A stretch of DNA of 64,000 nt. Source: Lutjanus erythropterus. Its lineage: Eukaryota; Chordata; Actinopteri; Lutjaniformes; Lutjanidae. Position numbers and translations under genes: made by a program. Shown one piece after another: positions 33,101-47,071 of this stretch. A model generated the notes under the pieces. It ran no database searches. It was not told the origin of the DNA and was given only the letters and a program-made list of their open reading frames with translations. The DNA is taken from positions 30,616,388-30,680,387 of the forward strand of contig CM034597.1 of assembly GCA_020091685.1 (NCBI GenBank), in the 5' to 3' direction. How positions within the stretch are numbered: position 1 is the stretch's first letter; each line of letters starts with the position of its first letter.

Positions 33101-36100
33101 TGAAGCCAGTGCAGACAGACGACAAAACACACAGATCGGTCACCAGATTTAGATTTGTCTATATGGCCACATAGTTCAGTAATTAATGTTACACAATACA
33201 ATTTGTCCCAGGGCGGCAACTAATGATCTGTTGATTTTCTCGAATCTGAATCAATTAGTTGTCTGGTCCATAAAATGTCAGAAAAGGAAACACGTTAAGT
33301 TGAAATACACGCTTTACTTGACGTGACGGCTACAGCTGCAGTGCAGGGCTTTGAAATTTCCATTCCAGACCGGAATAACTATTTTGTTTGTCCGTTTCAC
33401 ATTAATCAGAGTTCAAATCCATGCCGAATTTTTGCAGAATGAGTGAGTGTCTGTTTATGAGTTCTAAGAAATTGTAAAAAAATCTTGTAGACGGCACAGA
33501 TGTTTAGAACTGGTAAATTGAGAAAAATGTGAATGGAGTTTGGCAGACAGTGAGACAGACACTTTCAGAGCATTGTGTTTTTGTTTTTTGTTGCACCCAA
33601 ACTAATTACAAATCATTTTATTCTGGAGACGGGCCTGAGTTTATTTTAAGTCATTCCACTGTTTCTCCAGGAACTGCAGACACCCTGTGGAAGAAATTAA
33701 AAAAACAAAATCACATCAACCTGTCTTCATCAAACACACTACTTCCAGTCTCACCCCTCTTCTCAGGCCCCTCAAATTCTGAGGGATTCTGGGTACTGTA
33801 GTCTTTATTTCAGACAGATAGTGGCTCACTAGGTCAGAGCTGAACCGGGGTGGAGATAAAATGTGGGAGGAGGACCGGGGACGGGAGGAGGAGGAGGAGG
33901 AGGAGGAAGGTGGAGGAGGAGGAGAGGACTGGGTGGGGGAGCAGGAACAGAGGAGAGAAAGCCAAAATTCAGAGGATGACACACTGAGGTTTTTAGCTTT
34001 AGGGGGAAAGACAGTCTGTCATGGTCACATAAAACATTTTTGGAACTGAAAAAGAAACAGAATTCATCATTAAAACATTCAGGTTTACATGGATAGTAAG
34101 AACAAGATTCTCACTGTCATAAAAGAGTTATAAACATGACTCTAGCATGACTTTTCCTCTCTAAGTCAGAGCACTTTGATGCTTTAAATCTGACTCATTC
34201 AAACTTTTTTTAATGTTCATCTATACATGTTGTCTTATGTTAAGCATGTGAAGTAAAATGGATCAGTTTGTTAAGAAAATATAACCATGATCACAATGCT
34301 AATTTTTTATTAGCATGTCAATAGCAATTCCTATTATGTATTAGTATCATGCTAATGGACTAAGTCACAATTATTTCTAAACATAAAAAATAAATTTAGA
34401 TATCCAAAAAAGTTATAGTAAGGATAACAGTTATTTTGTAACTAATATTTCAATATGCATATTTACTTTAGTAAAACAACCTTGAATAATTAATTAATAT
34501 TTAGTTGAAAATGTGAGTATGAAATATGACTTAAGATAATTGATTTATGAATTAAGTAAATCTATTTAAATGTGCCAAATTTTCCAACAGCAAAGAACAA
34601 TACTTGTTACTGTTTCTAAAACAAACATATCAAATATGACACAAACAACATTTTATATATGTAAGTGATACAGGAAAATTTAGATTTTTTTTCAAAAGGT
34701 CCAATAAACACTTCAGTTAAAACAAATTGAATTTTCTGGCAATTATTTCCTGTGTCAGACTTTACAGGGTTAAAGCTATTACAAGGAACTTTCTTTTTTT
34801 TATTTTAGAGCCCTCTGTGGACAAAAGTGGTCCTGCTTCCACTGTAATAACCACAAAATATAACATCTGAACAAAAAAGTCTTCCTAATTTACATAGATC
34901 ACACAAAGACATCAGTAACAAACTGAGACTGTTTCATAACCAGTTAAAAACTCTTTGTAATGGCTTTAATATTTTCAGATTTGAAGCCAAGTTTTCAGGT
35001 GCTTTAAAATTCCAACTTGTCTGGGACACACCTGATAATATTTAGGGCACCGTGTACTAAACAATTAAACTAACCCATATACACAAACACACACCCTTAT
35101 CCATCACACAGGTTCCTGATACTGCGAGGCAGCTGCTGACAGGAACTTAAACCAACAGCAGATAGTTAATGATCAACCAACATGGTCTTTATGTAGAGGA
35201 CCAAGGTCCAAGGAGCGGATCAGAGACGAGATCTGAGAGCGTTGTTACAAACACGGGAAAGGTGACAAAAACCTGCGGCTCAAAGATGAGCTGAGAACAC
35301 GGCTAAAGGAGCAGAGAATGTGATAAAACATGAGGAAGTAACTGTAAATGTGCAAAAGCGTGTCTGTAGGAGAAACAGTTGTATAAGGCAGGGATGGAGA
35401 TGTTAAAATGACTGTCCAGGATGTGACTAATAAAGATGATGTTCAGCTCCAGGGTGGGGATTTTCTGTAGCGCTGAATGTAATATGTCTGAGAGAGTGAA
35501 CACTGGTGCCGTCTCAAATTACATCACTGAACAATGATTTGACTAACAGCAAAATGAATCAACACTCAGTCATTGTTGTTTGTAAAATTAAATAAATGGT
35601 AAAATTCTGGAGGCATTTTCTCTGACTACTTCATATATCTGTTGTGAAGAAGATTCCTCATAGGCATTTCCATTCATAATGTAGGGATGTTCATGGCGAC
35701 TAATTTTCCTGTTGATTAACTTTTAATTTAGAGTAGCTGACTAGTCTAACAGTAAAACACTCGGAAAGCAGATAAAATAGAGCTCAGTTTATTAATTAAT
35801 AATGTTAAACCCTGTCTGAAAATATGATGTGTATTAAGAAGCTGTTTTTCTGTATTATTCTTTGAAGCCGTTAATCACAGTCTACAATCGCCAAATCGTA
35901 CTTTAAATGATGCTGAAATTAACCTACAAAACATGACAACAACTCACAAAATGCTTCACCTTTTCAGACCGAACAGGATCACAGTGTCTGCAGGTAAACA
36001 ACAACATTCACCCGGCGCTGACGTTAGGTGCCCACCTGACTCAAAGTGTCTATTCTATCATGTCTGCTTCAGTAAATAAATATTCAACAACAACCACCCC

Positions 36101-39100
36101 TTGCTGTTTGTACCTTTGGTTTCTTCCCAAACAGCCACAGCTTATTCTTGGTTCTGCTCATTGGGTGTTTCGGGTCAGATCGTGGCCCCGGGGCCCCGTC
36201 TCTGTCTCTGTCTCCTTTAGGTGTGCTGCTGATGGTCCCATCTGAACCCGTTCTGCTCAGATTCTGACTGAAGTCCTCGAAGGGAAAGTCGCCTGGAGGT
36301 TCAAAGCCGGACTTAAACGACTCCACGACAATGGATGAATCCTGGGAGGACAGGGGGATAAAAACAGATGTACAGGTGAGCGGTGGGAGACAAAAAGAGA
36401 CAGACACCCATCTTTCCTCCTCCTTTTCTTACATCTCGCCACCGCTCCAACAACTTATTTCTTCAGGATAGTTTTCCTATAGTCTCTACAACATACCCGT
36501 CGCTCATCAACAGCTTTGGCAGCAGAAACCATTCCTTCTAGACATTTGGAGACGATGGGAATGACTCTCCGCTCTGCCTCAGCAAAGCTCCGGTACGTCT
36601 CTCCGATCTTCACTGTCCGACGTTCATCCATGTCCTGCAGATTCTGTGACACAGAGAAAAAAAAAAAATCTTTTTACATCTAAATGTGCTCCAGAATAAA
36701 AAAACTTAACATCACCACCCAAGTCACGATCCATCATCAGGAAGAGACAAACATGTTTTTCCACTGTAAGCTTGCAGTGATGCGTGGGTTGATTTTCTTG
36801 AAAATACCACTGATTTGAGCGGGTGGGTCAAAGCAGCTGTGTTAATGACTTCCAGTAACAATGTGTGCAATAGTCTATCTTCGCCCCTCTCTGTCTGTTG
36901 GAACGTGGAAAAATAAGAGACATCAACACCCCCAGATGCAGTGACACTATCAAACAGGTGGTCTTGGGCTTCTCCCTCATGAAATTCTGAGTCAGAAACT
37001 TTTTTTCCTGCATTCTGGTGAATTTTTATGCACCAATTTGTGCTTTTAATGGATCAATTTCAAAGTCCTTTGCTACTGTGAACATGAACTTAAGGAAATG
37101 AAGAGACTAAAAGAGTATAACAGTATAGCTTTAAGAGTGTAACAGTCTTTTTATTGTATCATTCATCTGCAATATTGTTTATAAAACATTCATGCCAATA
37201 AAGCATACTGAACTGACTTGAATAAAGCAGTTACATCAGTTATATTGAGGATTCAACATCAGAGACTTTGAGCAAATTGTTTGTCTTGTCAAGGAAGAAC
37301 CCATTCAAGTTTGGAGCAGATCTAAAACACAAGGCGTGTTTTAGATCTGCTTATGAAATCTTGAGTCAAACAGTGACCTTTGACCATCAAAATCCAATCA
37401 TATCGTCCTCGAGTCCGAGTGGACATTTACGCTTAAGTTTGAAGAAACTCCTTCAACGTCTACTTGAAATATCACCTTCAAAACAACGGGATGGACTGAC
37501 TCCAAAGCTCCAAAGTACATCATGATGAAATTAATTAAATGTCAATTCATAATGTCGGGCAGTGATGTTGAGCCAAAGTGCATAAAAAAGTAAAGCTTTA
37601 ACTCAGATTTTATGCTGGTGTGCTCTTTAAACTATGTTCCTAAAATTAGATTTAAAAATATATAAATATCACCAGATTCTTGCCTATACATGGTTCTACT
37701 ATTCAAGTGTTTCTGTATATTTAAATACTATGAATGGAAAAAATGAATTAAAAGTCAGAAAAAGTAGATGAAATATGAAGAGATCGCTCCTTAACTGAAT
37801 CAACCAACAATAATTTAAGTCCCAACATGACAATAAACTCATGTGCAGCTGCAGTGCGACGTGTTTGTGTTACCTTGAAGATGTGTGGTATGGCGTTGTT
37901 GAAATGTTTCCACTGCTCTGCGTTGAAGTTCTGTAGCTGAGCAGCGTACTCGTTCTTACTCTCATCGGCCATGTGAGTCCGCAGGTAGAACTGGGCTTTG
38001 GCCTGAACAAAGAACAACAGAACCAGACAACCAGAGAACCACATCAGCTGAAGTTCTCAACATCCTCCCATCTGTTTGTTACATATAATGGTACTTAGAT
38101 ATATTATGAATCTCTAACAAATAGATCTGCAACTGAAACCCAATGCTAAAGAAAGAATACTATTTAATTTTTTCTCTTTAAAGGATGAAAAATCAAATAC
38201 AAACAACAAATACACATAATGCAACCAATTTCAACTGATTTTCATTTTACAAAACTAAAAATGATTGCTTTAATATGAGCATTAGGATAAACAGTCTTAT
38301 ATAGATCTCCTGTTAATATATTATAGGATTGTTTGTTTGTTGGTTTGTCCGCAGGATTACAGAAAAACTACTGGTCCAAGTTTCATGAAACTGTGGCATT
38401 GTCCAAGGAAGAACTCATTAACTTTTGGAGCAGATCTAAACCAGAGGGCAGCATTTTTAAATAGTTTCAGTACTTTTTGGTACTATCAAATGTTTGTACT
38501 GTATTGTTTTTACACCTGTGGTATTGAAAAGTATTGATAATTTAGACAACCTTAATACACATATGTTCAAAATGATTAGACCGGATTTAATTTCTTCATC
38601 ACAGTAAATCAGATGTTGTTGTGCTATAAACAACCAAAATCTGTGATGTAATTTTACAGAAGGGTGACAAATTAAAAACAACTAAAACAAAGTTTCATGT
38701 TTCAAAATGTGTCACGTGTCTGTAAGTAGACTTAATGTCCTATATAACCTGGACTCTGACATGAACACATGACATGGTCTGACATGGTTACTTAAAAAAA
38801 ATAGTTGGTACACATTTATATGCGAGAAAATATTGTTTTTATGGCTTCATTTTGTCATAGGGACATGTTCACTGTATATTATCCTGCTTGTTACATGGTT
38901 ATGTACCAAAAGATATCAATACTTTGACACAAAATGTTCATTTTAAAATGATTTTAGTGATTTAACAATGATTTTATTGTTCCTCCAGAGTCTATCATCA
39001 GACCTGTGTCCATAGCAACAGTCTGTAATTGACCAATCAGAATTGAGTATTTAAGAACGCCATGTAATAATTTAACTTAACACGTCCCCTTAAATTCTGA

Positions 39101-41234
39101 TGACATATTGTGGTGACTTAAGATTTATTACAGTAAATATATAACAGATTTCTCCTTTAACAGTGCAAGGTTGGTATTAGCCTTGGCAGAGGTCTGTGCA
39201 CTCAGAGTGCCCCTTCTAGTTTCCATAGTTATTCTGTTAAAAACAGTTATATAGACAGTACCTCATCTAAAAACAAGACTTACTGGGCTGCTCTTCAACC
39301 TCTATATGGAAAGGTTTATTTTCCTTCAAGCTTTAACTTAATCCACGTAGTCTAATTATACAGTGAGTGTGGGGGAAAAAATGATCTACTGTATAATTTC
39401 ATAGGCAACAATTATACACCGCTAACTTTGAGTAAAACAAAATACTAGGTATGATGATGTTATTCTGTGACTGAATTGTGGAGCTTTAAATATGGATTTT
39501 AACGTCAAAAGATGAAAGACGTGTGAAGCTACGACTCATCCAGTGACTTACTGTCTCAAGTCAGATGTCTACTATAGATTGAAAGTGAACATGTTGGTAT
39601 TTTCACTGATAATTAAAGAAAAAGGAGAAGCTGACGACAGTTTATCACACTGGTTTACAGAAGAACAGATGATTGACAGCAGGTGAGCTGCAGGTGGGAG
39701 CCTCCTACCTTCTCCACCTCTGATTTGGTGGCGTTGATGTCATTATCTAAGCGATCATAGGTCATCTGAGATTTCTCTGCTTCTTTACACTCTCTCTCGA
39801 ACTTCCTCTTACTCTGGGAAGAAGAAACAAAGAAAAAGAAAGGAGGCACAATGTTAAATATTAAAGGGATAGTCTGGATTATTTGAAGTGGGGCTGTATG
39901 AAGTACTTATCTATAGACAGTGTATCAACTACAGTAGATGGCGTCCGGCACACTCCCAGTTTGGAGAGGGGTCAGCAACAACATGTATTTTAGCCACATA
40001 AAACAATATCAGTATTAAGTGTAAACTATATTTAGAAAACTTTTACCATTTTATGTTGCTGTCAGACAGACTTTTCTGAAGGGAAACTGTCATTATATGA
40101 GCTAAACATTGCTCTCTTCAAATCAACCAAACTCCATTGGGAAAATCAATAATTTTACCTCACAGAACAGAAGAGTTACCAGTCTACAGCTGCCTCAAGC
40201 TGTTATTTTGTTTGTATTATTTTGGGACTTCAGTGCTTTAAAAAATAAGTTTGGTTTCACCAGAGTCACACAACAACACAAACAAACCAACAAATCCAGG
40301 TAGCCGTAGACCAGCAACCCTTGTGCTGTGCCAGGTAAATTTTACTGATTTTGCCTGTGGAGTTTGGCTGGTTTGAAGAGAGCGATATTTGGCTTATTTA
40401 ACAGCTGTTTCCTGTCAGAAAAGGCTGTTTGACAGCAAAGAAAAGCAGTGAAAATATTCTAAATATAGTGTACACTTAAAATGATATTGGCTTTTTAAGG
40501 CAGACCTTTTTTAAGTGTCTAAAATACCTTTAGTTACTGACCCTGTCCACAGCAGGACGTGCTGGTACTCCTCTCTGGTTCTCCAAACTGAACGGCATCT
40601 ACTGTAGGTAACACTCTTATCCATTTAAGAATATACTGTGAAACCTCTCCATTACAGTCCTCTGTCTCTGTTTCCTGTCATTTTCAAACAGTTCTCAGTA
40701 AATAAAACTACAAAAATATGTGAATGAGATGTAAAAAAAAAAAAAAAAAAGCCATCGAGGGAGATGAATCAGACAGAGAGATAGTTTACTTCCTGCCAGC
40801 CCATCTGGGTCACATTAGCAGCAAAGGAAACACAGTGAATAGCTGAGACATTACAGTCCAGTCACTAAGTAGTCACTATTAAAGTCACGCAGACCGCACA
40901 CTGAAACACTCCCCATCAGATGAACCAGGGGAAAGTAACTCAACTAATGGGCTACAGGCCAAAAAATGTGACTGAACATGTAATAGTTATACATTTAACA
41001 AGCAGCGATTAGCCTTTCAGCCCTTATGAAGTTGTGGTGGTTAATTATAAGTCTTCTAATGAGCAGATTGTTTCAGAACAACTCAGCAAATGCAATTAAA
41101 TGACCTCAGAAGTGAACAAATGGAATCTCTCTCTGGAGTCTTTTTAAGAGCCAAAATGGAGGTTGTTGAGGGCCAAATGTGGCACATGGGCCTTTGCTTC
41201 GGATTGATCAGGGAGAGGCTGGTCTGCACTGAGG

Positions 41235-41285
<51 letters not shown>

Positions 41286-42113
41286 TGGCCCCTGTCCTTA
41301 GTCCCTACGGACTGGGACGTTTGCCAGGAAGAAGAAAAAGGACACTGCTGTCTTTTCACAGTCAGAAACAAACATTTGAATATTATATACTCTATACAAA
41401 TATAAAGGTTTGTGTTTTTGCTTCTATTTTTCATTAAATTGAACCAACTGATATTAAAAAAAAAATAAAAATCTAAAACTTTCAGCGCACACAAAAGGAG
41501 TATTTACCTCAAATTTTGTTCATAAATTTGCTAAAATCTGTGTTGTGAGCGCTTCTCCTTTGCCAAGATAATCCCTTTTATGATGATGATTTTATGATTA
41601 TTGCACAGGTAATAAAATGACAAAAAAATACTAACTATAACAATAATAATAATAATAATTGTCTTGAAAAAAGATTGAACTATGGCTAAAACTGCACATT
41701 TTAGGGTCTGTCCACACCAATAACGACAACTTTAACAATAAATATAAATAGATTTCTCTCTATCTTCCACAAAGCAACACACGGTGCTGCTCAGTTGTCA
41801 TTGCTTTCTTGTGACCGACACAGTTGTCATTTTAACGCCCAGCCCCCACGTTGTGCAAGTACTTGTGTCCATCTGTGTGCCCATGGGCGTTTTTTATATG
41901 AGGTGTGGCAGGGAAATTGCTGCTACATTGCTATTTCTAGGCAACAGAAAGAGATTGCAGCATTGACCAACAAAAACCTGGTCTAAAATCAAAGGTGCAG
42001 TATTTTTCTGCTAGTTAAAAGATGCACACACACACAAGGGGTCATATCATATGTAAAGTGCTGCAGTTAAACCTCGCCTCATAAATATATGTATGTATAT
42101 ATATATATGTATG

Positions 42114-42145
<32 letters not shown>

Positions 42146-42203
42146 TATACACATTATATATATGTATATATATGTATATATATACACATTATATATATGT
42201 ATA

Positions 42204-42247
<44 letters not shown>

Positions 42248-45200
42248 TGTCACCTGTGCAGTAATACACCTGTTTAATCTGCACCTCTATATGTCACACC
42301 TGTTAGGTGGATAGATTATCTTGGCAGAGGAGAGGTGCTCACTGACATGAATTGATCATTAATCATTTATTAAATTAACTTCCAACTATTTTGAGGAATA
42401 AAAAAAATGTGTTCCTTAAACGTGAATATTTTCTGGCTTCTTTGCTCCTTAATGACAGCTGAATCTTTTTGGGTCGTTGGCAAACCCTTTGGATAACAGT
42501 GATCAATGTTTTTCACCATTTTTTGACATTTTATGGAACAAACAACTAGCTGATTAAAGGAGAAAATAACTGACAGATTAATTAACAATGAAAATAGTCG
42601 TTAGTTGCATTCCTAAACAAAATTGTGAATAAAATTTGACTGAAATAAACCTTCTGTGTGCATAGAAGAGAGGTCATATAAAACTAATTTTGATATACAA
42701 ATGCACATAAGCACCTCTAATGCCATATTTGTCTCTTCAATAAAAAAATGGTATGTAGAATTTGGGGGGAAAAGCAGACCCCCGTTTGTCCTGCAGTTAC
42801 CTTTGTTAGCATTTCATGCATTCCTCACACAAACAAATATGAGACGAGTACAGCTGGCTGTCGCTAACAGAGAATATTTACACTAAACACTTAATTCTTT
42901 CTCTCCTCCTCCTCCCTCCACACTTACATTGTCCATCTGTTTCCAGCAATGATCCAAATACTGCTGAGCCTTCCTGCCCTCCTGTAGATGCTGCTCATAG
43001 ACACACACACACAAACATACACACATAAACCAGACATTTACACAGAAACACAGAGAAGTACACATAAATAATGTATATAAGAACACATTCATATGCACAT
43101 ACACAAAATGACTGGACTTAAAGTTTGTGTCACAGTTACAAACACAGCAACAGTCCACTGGAGAGAAACATGCTGAGGCTGCAGCCACAGATTTATTACC
43201 AGGAGTCTTGTGACTTAAGTTGTAAAATGACAAATTAAGACTTAACTGCAGTGAAAACTAGTCACTTATTACAGAAGACACTATGAACACCTTTTCCTTC
43301 AATGTGCATTTTCAAGCTTTTCTAGCACTTCAAAGCTGTAGCAAAACACACATTTAAACACATGCACTCAAAATGATTATTTCACTTTGTCATCACGATA
43401 AATCAGATGTTATTTTGCTAAAAACAACAAAAATTCTGTTTCATGATGGCTCTCTACAGACGGATGGCAAAACCCGAACTATTCAGTCAGGTTTTCATAA
43501 AAGTCAATCTTAAAACAAAGAACAATTTTTCATTTTTACTGAAGAAAAAAACTATTAAAATCATTTTGATGTGATATTTTTTGGTGCCTTTCATCTGGAG
43601 AAGAAGATTTTTTGCGCGAGCATTTACTCCGTTGTCACGGAGACGGATCTGTTGACATGATCTGTGCTGATGATATGATGCATGTTAAAAGGATGGGAGT
43701 GGACCCTGACTTGGGACAGTTTTGTCAAAGGACTATTTTCAAAAATCAAGAGTGAACTTTGATGCAAAACTTTTAAACCAACACTGGTCTCCATGACTGA
43801 CTGAGTAAACTGCTCATTAAGACCATGTGATGTGATTAAAAGCTCCACAAAAAGCTAGTAAGTAAACCTCAAGTTAGAGCTGTTATGACAAAAAAAAAAA
43901 AGGCGTTCCATTAGGTAAAACTTGTAATTATGATAAATATTTATACATAGATAATCTAACCAATTCTTATAAATATTTAAATATTCTTTAAACCTAAGTT
44001 TGCTTGCATTGGACCAACAATTAGTGGACTGTGAAAAAAAGATGTTTTCCTCTTGGTAAGAGTGGTAAGAATGAGGACCACTGACACACTTAGGTTTACT
44101 TGATTATGCAACAATTTAATTTAATTTGTGTTTCTTTATGCTTCAGTAAGTAAGGCTCAGTAGTAAAATAACAGAAATATTAGCAACTCTCCAGTCATGA
44201 GCTCATTTTATGAATCAAGACTTTTCATTTCATCATCAGGATTTAGATTGTTGGCTGTGGGATTATTTCTACAGTTTAATTTAAGACATCAATGTGAAGA
44301 AAACCAGAAGTGGGAACAATATCACGTCCTGTGAGCCATATAAAGTGTCAGTGAGTGAAATTTAATGGGATGTTTTGATGCTTCACAGCACAAAACAAGA
44401 AGAGGGCGCTGTTCTTCCAAATCACATGGAGCTTAAATTTTCAGCGCTTATAGCTTCAGCAGATGGTGGCAGGAGTAAGAGACAGATGGTTAACATCACA
44501 TCCAACATATTTATCCTCTTGAGAGAAGCCAAACAGAAAACAAACGCGTATGAGGCGACACAGAGGGTAACGAGGGCAAACAGCAACATCCAATTTATGG
44601 CAGGAAGCAACAGGTATCCTGAGAAATGTGGTTTTAATCATCAGTAGATGCACTGAAAAGAATAAACCTTTTATTCCATAATATTCAGAGAGCAGTGATG
44701 TCTGAACTTACGTGCTTCCTCTCAGCCTTGAGGTCTTGGCTGTACCTCATCAGCTCTCCGTACACCTTGTGAGCCATCTCCTCTGCCACCACCTCCCTCT
44801 GACCGGCATAGTCATTCAGTTCGTTCAGTATGGCGTAGAAGGACAGACACGATGTGAATCTGCACAACAGACACACATTAAACACACGTGATTGAGCAAC
44901 AAGCTTCTTTTCTGGTCCGATTCTCAGATGCACCTTCAATCACAGGGTGAAGATTATATGATAGGAGCCTATATGATACACTAATATATCAAGTATATTT
45001 AGATTAATTGCATGTAGGATTTGATATTTTATATTATTGCATGGATATTTGATGTAGCTGCTTCAAGTGCACTTACTGAATTTGTTTAAACATAGCAAAT
45101 GCAGTAGAAAATAAGCAATATGCAACAGGGATATTCCTTGATTCCAGAAAAGCATCTGACCAAGATTTACAAATGAAAGAATCATGAAAATATGGAATTA

Positions 45201-46654
45201 GAGGGGTGGCACTCTCTTGATTATGCATCTACCTGGAAAATAGGTACCAGTCCAAATAAATAAAGAAACTTGTTGGGTTCCTCGGGGCTCAAACAGCATT
45301 AGCTTACTGCCAGACCCCTATTTTGCAAGATGTCTTTAAAAACCCAAACTTGACTGCTTCTTTTTTTTCCAGGCTCTGTAGGGTGCTTTTGTTTAGGTGA
45401 TGCTGAAGTTTAGACAGTTTTAAGGTTTTATTTGGCCTGGGTTTTTGTCAGCTGGGCTTCATGTCAGTCCAGATCAACACTGACAGCTTATGATGTGATC
45501 AGCTTCAATATGTTATACATTGTTATTAATTTTATAATAATTTATTTAACAATAATTTAATGTAATTTATTTTATTATATTTTTTCAGCATTTTACTGAG
45601 GCCCCTAAGGGGGAAAGGGCTCCTACGTTGAAGATCACTGAGTAAGATTTTTGAGGCCGATGTCGATATTAGGGAGCATAAAATATCTGGAAGAATTTCT
45701 TATTTAAATATTTTAAATCCTTACCTGAGTCTCTTTATGGCCCAAATAACTAATTGATTAACTGAGAAATGACTGACAGATTAATTATAGTGAAAATAAT
45801 TGCTACAGGAAAGACTTGATTGGATTGACTATTTTGAGTCATTCTTTAAATTAAAAAATGTTCAAATTTCCTGATTTTCCTCCTCTCTGACGACACAATG
45901 GATATTTTTGGAATGTGGACAAAACAAGGTGATGAAACACTGATCAACATTTTTCACCATTTTCTGACATTTCATAGAGCAAACAACCAATTGATGAATC
46001 AAGAAAGTAAGTAAATTAATCGATTAGTTGCAGCCCTAAAACTGTCCAAGTAAAAATCTTTTCCTGCTTCTTTTTCACTGGCTATCATACAACTCACTGT
46101 AACTTTGGCTGGGAAAATGTAAACGCAGGCTCATTTAATCTGATTCCAGAGAATCTGACCTGGTAGCAAAGACATAGAAATAGTCAGTCTTCTCACAGAT
46201 GATCTCGTTTGCTTATGTAGGTCAACATTAAATTGAGACTGTTGCATAACCAGTTATAAACTCCTTGTAGCAGCTTTAAATAAAGTTTTCCTTTAGTGGC
46301 CATAAACACTTGCTCAGTGCACTGTTGTCATTAAACTGTTTAAATCTGCAGACAGAACCACATCAAACCTAGAGTCTGAACCCTGCAACCGAACAGTCAA
46401 ATATTATTTCCAACTCCACAGAGGGATAAAAATATACTGTCTGAAAGGGCTTTTCCACTCTTACAACACGCAGACATTCAAGAAGTGAATAAAAGCATGA
46501 AGTTTGCTCACCTTGGCTCCTCATCTTTAGAGCGTTTTGGACAGTATTTCTTCACCAAGTTCCTGAAGGAAGGACAGAGAGGGAAGGTTAAAAATACTGT
46601 CTGATATTTGAAGCCTGGTGGAGAGATAGAAAGACAGGTAAACTGCCAAGATGC

Positions 46655-46689
<35 letters not shown>

Positions 46690-46894
46690 TAGAGGATCTT
46701 GGAATTTTATTAAAGATCAATCAAAAATTTAAACATGAAAGTGTCTGCCTGTCCAATGCCTCAGGCTCAGACAATACAGCAGCGAGTTAATGATTTAACT
46801 AGAGAGCAGAGGAGTGTGTCTGTGTACGTGTGTGTGTCTGTGTGTGTTTCTGTCTGATTTACTGCGATCTAAACTACACGTACTGTAAAAACAT

Positions 46895-46945
<51 letters not shown>

Positions 46946-47004
46946 AAAGCTCCATCTTTGATCATTCTTCACACCTACAGTGGCAGCAGAGTGTGTGACT
47001 GTTT

Positions 47005-47071
<67 letters not shown>

